A stretch of 64,000 nt of DNA from the NCBI GenBank assembly GCA_022571515.1, contig JACZXQ010000001.1, forward strand, positions 186,001 through 250,000. Reading direction: 5' to 3'. A program made the translations under genes and the position numbers. The DNA comes from Gemmatimonadota bacterium. Lineage in GTDB: Bacteria > Gemmatimonadota > Gemmatimonadetes > Longimicrobiales > Gaopeijiaceae. Below the pieces are notes generated by a model, which worked only from the letters and a program-made list of their open reading frames with translations, did no database searches and was not told where the DNA came from. Below, piece after piece: positions 59,272 through 64,000 of the stretch (position 1 is its first letter; every line of letters begins with the position of its first letter).

Positions 59272-59485
59272 TTTGCCCCCGTGAGTTGATCTTCGCCACT
59301 TATCGCTACCCAAATTCGGTCGCCCTTCACTCTACGTTTACACTACGCCGGGCCCCGCGCAAATCTTCTCGTGCTCGCACTCGCGTGTCCGCAGGCCCTT
59401 GGCCATGCCTCACCTCCCAGGTTATCGTGAGGGTTCTTGGTTCTTGGATATCGAATCGTCCGAACAGCGCGTACGGAGAGCAGGG

Positions 59486-60097
59486 ATGAGTTTACGCACG
59501 AACCCCGATCGCATTCTCGAAAATATCGATCGGGCGCGAAGCCGCCAGGAAGAAGGGCTGCTGGCCGGTCAGGACCGGCAGGCCATTGGACGTGAACTCG
59601 AGAGCGAGTTGCCGGACGTCGATGCCACAAACCCCGAGCGACTACGGCGGATTTTTGCGATTGTCGAGCGGAGCTACGTTGCCGCAGCCCAGAATCAGGA
59701 ACTGGGAAAGCTCGCGGGAAGGTTCCGCGCCGTGGGCGATATCCCGGACCATCATGCGCTCGGAGACGTCTCGATCTCCATCCAATACATCGACTCCGCC
59801 CGCCCGGACGACCTTGGCATGGCGCCTTTCGAGATCCTGCCCGCCTCGCTGATCGAAGCGAAGCGAGAGACCAAGACGAGCCGTCCCGACGTCAACGCGA
59901 TGAAGGTGCTCCGCCGTCACCTCAGGGATGGGGTGCTCGCGGCCTACAAGAAGGTGGAGCCGAGGGTTCGTGACGCCCTACGTGACCGAGCGGACATGGG
60001 GCACGTCGCGGTCCAGGTCACCATGGATGTACGCTCGGCCGTGCCAACCATGCTCGAGGCCCTGGACGCTGACCTCGACGCGGTGGATACCGACTAG
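59486..60097 (+). CDS. Hypothetical cytoplasmic protein
   Basis: This is a 203-residue protein; the ATG at 59486 has an SD (GGAGAGCAGGG). It is a charged, mostly helical N-terminal half (N-P-D-R-I-L-E-N-I-D-R-A-R-S-R-Q-E-E) followed by a beta-rich segment (D-V-S-I-S-I-Q-Y-I-D) and an acidic end (D-A-D-L-D-A-V-D-T-D). No signal, TM or known motif. It leads a tight + strand cluster with the small TM protein, DUF167 and the metalloenzyme, so some link to that cluster is possible. I do not recognise it. Confidence 0.7.
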   Translation: MSLRTNPDRILENIDRARSRQEEGLLAGQDRQAIGRELESELPDVDATNPERLRRIFAIVERSYVAAAQNQELGKLAGRFRAVGDIPDHHALGDVSISIQYIDSARPDDLGMAPFEILPASLIEAKRETKTSRPDVNAMKVLRRHLRDGVLAAYKKVEPRVRDALRDRADMGHVAVQVTMDVRSAVPTMLEALDADLDAVDTD

Positions 60098-60100
60098 ACG

Positions 60101-60289
60101 ATGGCCATGGGCGGGCGCCCTGAGATTCGCCGGGCTCTTCTCGGACTCCTCATCGCGCTCGTCGCCATCCTCGTCATCGGCGACCTTCTCAGGGTCGATT
60201 CCTTTATTCGATCATTGCTCACGTCCTCGGAACCCCCCGGTGCCCGGGTTCGGAGAATCATCGAGCTGCTCCCCAGACTGGGACGCTGA
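60101..60289 (+). CDS. Small single-TM protein
   Basis: This is a 62-residue protein starting 3 nt after the previous stop. One TM helix ([15 protein letters not shown]) stands between a basic N-terminus and a basic tail ([14 protein letters not shown]), resembling a short membrane anchor, cytoplasm-in by the positive-inside rule at both ends. The DUF167 gene starts 4 nt downstream. Confidence 0.6.
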   Translation: MAMGGRPEIRRALLGLLIALVAILVIGDLLRVDSFIRSLLTSSEPPGARVRRIIELLPRLGR

Positions 60290-60293
60290 TCCC

Positions 60294-60578
60294 ATGTGTG
60301 TGAGAGCCGTCGAAGGTGGCGTGGAAATCTCAGTGCGAGCCCAGCCGCGCGCGAGCCGAAGCGAGGTCGTAGGGCTGCACGGGAACCAGCTCAAGATCCG
60401 GATCACGGCGCCGCCCGTGGAAGGGGAGGCCAACACCGAACTCATCAAGCTGCTGGCCAAGGTCCTGGGCGTGAGCCGGTCGGCGCTTCACGTCGTGAGG
60501 GGTGAGGGCAGCCGGTCCAAGGTGGTACGGGCCGAAGGTACCACGGTGGCGCAAGCCCGGGCTGCCCTGGGGCTCTAG
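60294..60578 (+). CDS. DUF167/YggU family protein
   Basis: This is a 94-residue protein: [14 protein letters not shown], then [28 protein letters not shown]. These are the conserved core of DUF167 (PF02594). Family members are small alpha/beta proteins, often beside pyrroline reductase or YggT; function is not defined. The upstream open frame from 59928 has no family likeness, so ATG 60294 is preferred. Confidence 0.9.
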   Translation: MCVRAVEGGVEISVRAQPRASRSEVVGLHGNQLKIRITAPPVEGEANTELIKLLAKVLGVSRSALHVVRGEGSRSKVVRAEGTTVAQARAALGL

Positions 60579-60590
60579 CCGGATCGGTTG

Positions 60591-61496
60591 ATGCCCCGCG
60601 TCCTGTTCATCTTTCTCGACGGCGTGGGTATCGGTGCGCCGGATCCCGAGCGAAACCCCTTCCTCAACGCCGAGCTTCCGACGCTCACCGGCCTTCTGGC
60701 GGGTCGGCTACCCACCCTTTCGGAGCCGGTTATCGATGCCGAACGGTGCAGGGCTTTTCCGCTCGACGCCACACTCGGGGTGGGGGGACTACCGCAAAGC
60801 GGGACTGGCCAGATCGCCCTGCTCACGGGCGAGAACGCCGCCAGGATCTTCGGCCGTCACTTCGGCCCATGGACGCCGGTGCGGCTTCGGCCTCTCTTGC
60901 TCGAGCATAACGTCCTTCGCAGGGTCCGGGAGCTGGGGTACAGCGTGGCGTTCGCCAACGCCTACCCGGAGGGCTTCGGCCAAGGGCGGCGGGACCGGCG
61001 CCTGGCGGCCGCTCCCCTCGCGGCCTGTGAGATCGGCCTCATGACCCTGCACGCCGCCGAACTGGCCCGCGGGGACGCCGTCGCCAGCGAGATTACCCAC
61101 GCGGGTTGGCGTCGCCGTCTCGGGCAAACGGAGGTACCGGAGATCTCACCCGCGGAGGCCGGTCGTAACCTGGCCCGGCTGGCCAACCAGGCAGACCTCA
61201 CATTCTTCGCGCACTACTCGACCGACCAAGCGGGCCACAAGGGTGGCATGGGTGGTGCGATCGAGTCGCTGGAACGGGTGGATGCGTTCCTGGCCGGTAT
61301 TATGGATGCGCTGGCAGAGGACATCTCCGTGCTCATCGCGAGCGATCACGGCAACATCGAGGACGTGACCGAGGGACACACGCGCAACCCCGCGCTCGGC
61401 ATGATCCTCGGGGATAGGTCCGGCGTGGCCGGGCCCACTCCGAGCAGCATCATGGACGTTCCGTCCACGATTCTCGCCCTCCTCGGAGCGAACTGA
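60591..61496 (+). CDS. Phosphopentomutase/alkaline-phosphatase-superfamily metalloenzyme
   Basis: This is a 301-residue protein. L-F-I-F-L-D-G-V-G-I-G near the start gives the first metal Asp, Q-S-G-T-G-Q-I-A-L-L-T-G the nucleophile (Ser or Thr) region, D-Q-A-G-H-K-G-G-M an Asp/His metal site, and I-A-S-D-H-G-N-I-E-D the second metal Asp-His pair with a following E-G-H-T-R-N-P. This is the phosphopentomutase/iPGM superfamily. Members of this length are commonly annotated simply as metalloenzymes, so the substrate (phosphosugar or phospholipid) is unknown. It is cytoplasmic with no signal. Confidence 0.85.
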   Translation: MPRVLFIFLDGVGIGAPDPERNPFLNAELPTLTGLLAGRLPTLSEPVIDAERCRAFPLDATLGVGGLPQSGTGQIALLTGENAARIFGRHFGPWTPVRLRPLLLEHNVLRRVRELGYSVAFANAYPEGFGQGRRDRRLAAAPLAACEIGLMTLHAAELARGDAVASEITHAGWRRRLGQTEVPEISPAEAGRNLARLANQADLTFFAHYSTDQAGHKGGMGGAIESLERVDAFLAGIMDALAEDISVLIASDHGNIEDVTEGHTRNPALGMILGDRSGVAGPTPSSIMDVPSTILALLGAN

Positions 61497-61542
61497 CCCA
61501 ACCATCCATGGCCGTGCCCGGGCGGGTTGGCCAGGCTTCTTG

Positions 61543-63303
61543 ATGGTAAAGAGAGCGAAGGCACTGGGTCAGTGGCTTGTCGACGCGGGATCGATCACCG
61601 AGACGGTGCTGGAATCCGCGCTCCGCGAGCAGAAACGAAGTGGGCACCGGCTAGGTGAGGTTCTAATCCGGAGAGGCGTCACCGACGACCAGCACATCGC
61701 TCGCGGACTGGCGGCTCAACTGAGCCTGACCTACGTAGAGCCTCCTCTCTCTCCCGAGCCCGCCGCGCTGGCTCTCATCCGACCGGATCTCGCCCGAAAG
61801 TGGACCGTGCTGCCGCTCACGGCTACTCCCAAGGTGCTCCGGCTGGCGATGGCCGACCCGTTGGACGTGGAGGCTGTGGACGAGTTTGGCTTCCGCTGCG
61901 GGCGGCGCATCGAGCCCGTAGTCGCGGCTCGCAGCGCGATCCTGGACGGGCTGGCGCGAGCCTACTCCGACGAACTGGCCACACTCGTCACCTCGCTACC
62001 CCGGTTCCTCGATCCCTCGGAGAGTCGCGAGGCACTCGAGGCCGCGGCGGCGGCAGCCCCGGTCGTGCGCGTGGTGGACCACGTCCTCACGACCGCGGCC
62101 GAAGAAGGTGCGAGCGATGTCCATATCGAGGCCGGCCCGGACGGCGTGGAAGTGCGCTTCAGAATCGACGGCGTCCTGCGCAAGCGGCTCACCTTGCCGG
62201 CGGCCAGCCATAGCCCCGTCGTATCGCGCATCAAGGTCATGGCCAACATGGACATTTCCGTGAAACGGCGCCCCCAGGATGGAGGGCTGACGTTTCGTCC
62301 CCGAGGCGTTGAGCTCCGACTACGGGTATCGACGCTGCCGGTGGAGGGCGGCGAGAAGGTGGTGGTGCGCATCCTCGACCCGTCCAGCGCTCCGCGCACG
62401 TTGGATGCGCTCGGCCTCTCCGATCGAGACGCCCAGATCCTCAGACAGCTCGGGTCGGCCGGCCAGGGTGTCATTCTGGCCGCCGGGCCCACGGGAAGCG
62501 GCAAGAGCAGCAGCCTGTTCGCGGCGCTGGCCGAATTGAACCATGAGGGCCTCAACATCGTCACGCTCGAGGATCCGGTCGAGTACACGCTCCCCGGAAT
62601 CAATCAGGTGCAGGTCAACCCACGCGCCGGACTCACCTTCCCGTCGGCGCTCCGGGCGATTCTTCGCCAGGATCCCGATGTCGTCATGGTGGGAGAAATC
62701 CGTGACCGTGAGACCGCCGAGATCGCGATGACGGCCGCCGTCACAGGTCACCTCGTGATGTCGAGCATCCACACCATCGATGCGCCAGGCGCGATCGCCA
62801 GATTGCTCGACATGGGCGTGCCTCCGTTCCTCGTTGCCGGGGGGCTGACCGGTGTGGTCGCCCAGCGGCTCCTGCGGCGGGTCTGCCGCGCGTGCCGCGG
62901 GCGTGATCACGAAAACTGCCACGCCTGTGTCGACGGCTTCCGGGGGCGCACCGGGGTTTTCCAAGTCCTCACGATCGATGACGCCATGCGTGAGGAAATC
63001 ATTCATGGGGCGTCCATCTCGACGCTGCGCCGCTTGGCTCACGCTCGCGGCATGGTGACGCTGGCCGAGGATGCGCGCCGGCAGGTTGCCGAAGGCATGA
63101 CCACCCCGCACGAGGTCGCGCGCGTGATCCATGGCGACCCGGGAGCCACCCTTCCGTGCACCGCCTGCGGCATGGAAATCCCGAGCGACGCCATAGCATG
63201 CCCACGTTGCGGTAGGCGGCGCCGGAAGGTGTGCCCGTGCGGGCGTTCGACTCAGAGCGGTTGGCGCTTCTGTCCGTGGTGTCTGCGTCCCGTACAGACC
63301 TGA
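61543..63303 (+). CDS. GspE/PilB-type ATPase with C-terminal zinc-ribbon tail
   Basis: This is a 586-residue protein. The N-terminal GspE_N/MshEN-like domain (L-G-Q-W-L-V-D-A-G-S-I-T, L-G-E-V-L-I-R-R-G-V) is followed by the secretion ATPase core with Walker A G-P-T-G-S-G-K-S (residues 315-322), Asp box D-P-V-E-Y, Walker B V-M-V-G-E-I-R-D (381-388) and H-T-I-D-A-P-G-A. The usual tetracysteine motif is C448-x2-C451, C459-x2-C462. The family normally ends soon after about residue 530. Here about 55 extra residues carry two more Cys pairs (C539/C542, C553/C556) and a further set (C564/C566, C577/C580) resembling zinc ribbons. No pilus or secretion genes are in the window. Confidence 0.9.
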   Translation: MVKRAKALGQWLVDAGSITETVLESALREQKRSGHRLGEVLIRRGVTDDQHIARGLAAQLSLTYVEPPLSPEPAALALIRPDLARKWTVLPLTATPKVLRLAMADPLDVEAVDEFGFRCGRRIEPVVAARSAILDGLARAYSDELATLVTSLPRFLDPSESREALEAAAAAAPVVRVVDHVLTTAAEEGASDVHIEAGPDGVEVRFRIDGVLRKRLTLPAASHSPVVSRIKVMANMDISVKRRPQDGGLTFRPRGVELRLRVSTLPVEGGEKVVVRILDPSSAPRTLDALGLSDRDAQILRQLGSAGQGVILAAGPTGSGKSSSLFAALAELNHEGLNIVTLEDPVEYTLPGINQVQVNPRAGLTFPSALRAILRQDPDVVMVGEIRDRETAEIAMTAAVTGHLVMSSIHTIDAPGAIARLLDMGVPPFLVAGGLTGVVAQRLLRRVCRACRGRDHENCHACVDGFRGRTGVFQVLTIDDAMREEIIHGASISTLRRLAHARGMVTLAEDARRQVAEGMTTPHEVARVIHGDPGATLPCTACGMEIPSDAIACPRCGRRRRKVCPCGRSTQSGWRFCPWCLRPVQT

Positions 63304-63329
63304 GGTCCGCCGAGCCCGTCTAGGTCCGC

Positions 63330-64000
63330 CTACGCGGTGCGGCCACCTACCTCACGGAGCAGCCTCTCGACGGGATCGCCGGCGCCAGGCCAGAAATATC
63401 GATCCGAGATCCGGTTCAGCGCGATGCGCACCCCGGCGAACTGCCGGGCCACCGCCTTGAGCACACCATCGATCCCGAAGCGCTCGGCCTCCGGTGAATC
63501 CGCGGCCATGCTGTACCCACTGGCCCCCATGCCTTCGTAGTATGAGAGCGGCGGTGCTCCGCGACGGCGCAGCCTCGCCGCCAGGTAGTGAGGGAAGAGC
63601 CCGCTCATCCAAAGTGAGTAGTCACCCAGGTGCACCCTGAGCAGGAATCGCTCGCGTGAGCCAGCCGACTCCATCTCCGCCAAGAGGTCCACCAGGTAGC
63701 GGAACTCTCTCCCGCTTCCGTCCCCGATCCGGTAGGCCCGCCCACTGCTTCCGAAGGCGAGCAGCATGGACGCCACGTAGTCGGCCGTCTCCGGTTCGTC
63801 GATACCCCCCTCGAGCAACGCTTGGCGCACGAGCACGTAGAAGATCAACGCCGGCGACGCGGTCACTTGCGGGTCAGTGAGCAGGGCGTTCAGAACACGG
63901 GGATCGTCCAGAAGGCTGTGGATTCCGTGCTCCATCAAGCGGGCATGGGCTCGCTCACGCAACTCCGGATCGTGCTTCCCGAGAAGCTCGACCAGGTGGA
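63330..64000 (-). CDS. Hypothetical protein, 5' end beyond the window
   Basis: The frame is open from the stop at 63330 to the right edge (64000). Residues upstream of the internal TTG at 63962 (H-L-V-E-L-L-G-K-H-D-P-E) continue naturally, so the true start is outside. The visible 220 or so residues are mainly helical, with S-P-A-L-I-F-Y-V-L-V-R-Q-A-L-L and P-H-Y-L-A-A-R-L-R-R-R-G. No TM segment or known motif is certain. It is convergent with the GspE/PilB-like gene 26 nt away. Confidence 0.7.
   Translation of the reverse strand, partial: HLVELLGKHDPELRERAHARLMEHGIHSLLDDPRVLNALLTDPQVTASPALIFYVLVRQALLEGGIDEPETADYVASMLLAFGSSGRAYRIGDGSGREFRYLVDLLAEMESAGSRERFLLRVHLGDYSLWMSGLFPHYLAARLRRRGAPPLSYYEGMGASGYSMAADSPEAERFGIDGVLKAVARQFAGVRIALNRISDRYFWPGAGDPVERLLREVGGRTA

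Noticed and set aside
1-64000. tRNA, rRNA, replication origin or prophage/integrase genes
   Set aside because: None could be recognised; no T-loop-like tRNA sequence in a cloverleaf, no rRNA segment, no DnaA-box cluster and no integrase were seen by eye.

Overview
The window is a GC-rich chromosomal segment from an aerobic, diderm bacterium. Exported proteins carry Sec signals or lipoboxes, and there are many membrane-anchored c-type cytochromes. The gene families point to Gemmatimonadota or a close relative. They include a DUF5916/CBM9 barrel protein, a TolB-repeat amidohydrolase, a sortilin/VPS10-type BNR protein, a PadR plus ADOP-type permease pair, cytochromes fused to an ethylbenzene-dehydrogenase-type (EB_dh) haem domain, and N-formylglutamate-amidohydrolase-like lipoproteins with Ig-like domains. 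This assignment is inferred from gene content only; no rRNA or tRNA gene is visible.

Region 1 (1-12482) is the most striking part. A four-gene module is present twice in the same order: a CydA-like bd-type oxidase subunit without CydB, a membrane-anchored dihaem cytochrome c, a three-TM monohaem cytochrome c, and a dihaem cytochrome c fused to an EB_dh domain with a C-terminal TM anchor. The first copy is cut by the window edge. Between the copies, behind a near-consensus sigma-70 promoter and a structured leader, lie a tandem universal-stress protein and a radical SAM/SPASM enzyme, both carrying PCP_red-like domains. The copies are diverged paralogues. The whole looks like an uncharacterised cytochrome c/bd-like electron-transfer system with its own cofactor or accessory genes. 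The second copy has an 80-bp palindromic element in the 5' coding region of its last cytochrome gene.

Region 2 (12530-17893) is a cupredoxin-like lipoprotein followed by an aa3-type cytochrome c oxidase operon (coxBACD) and an internally duplicated membrane protein. A second oxidase operon of the caa3 type (coxB with a fused haem c, then coxA, coxC, coxD) lies on the minus strand at 47443-51314. The window therefore encodes two haem-copper oxidases and two bd-like modules.

Region 3 (17911-30776) is accessory and partly decayed. It holds a frameshifted SH3 lipoprotein, a frameshifted dCache-HAMP-GGDEF diguanylate cyclase, a ChaN-like protein, threonine ammonia-lyase, a HipBA toxin-antitoxin pair, an NmrA-like protein, a plastocyanin-like lipoprotein, a shrunken relic copy of the threonine ammonia-lyase gene, an N-formylglutamate-amidohydrolase-like lipoprotein, and an unrecognised three-gene cassette (28209-30433) whose middle gene has an in-frame stop.

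Region 4 (30907-45680) contains large exported enzymes (TolB-amidohydrolase, VPS10-type protein), a defence/toxin cluster (HNH nuclease, NUDIX, XRE-ImmA/IrrE with DUF4411 PIN toxin), and several relics: an ADOP permease reduced to its two ends, an IS6-type transposase fragment, a MazE-MazF locus fused by deletion, and an amidohydrolase tail.

Region 5 (45744-64000) carries an exported M24 peptidase, the caa3 operon, Trm112/UPF0434, DUF192, a class V aminotransferase, a kinase reduced to its two ends, a DUF5916 protein, a TRAP permease gene with two frameshifts, a Yip1-like protein, a small + strand cluster (DUF167, phosphopentomutase-like metalloenzyme, GspE/PilB ATPase with an unusual C-terminal zinc-ribbon tail) and a truncated hypothetical at the right edge.

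Two genome-level patterns recur. Several genes are reduced to head plus tail by an internal deletion, and several others carry single-base frameshifts. The first looks biological. The second could be pseudogenisation or assembly error.
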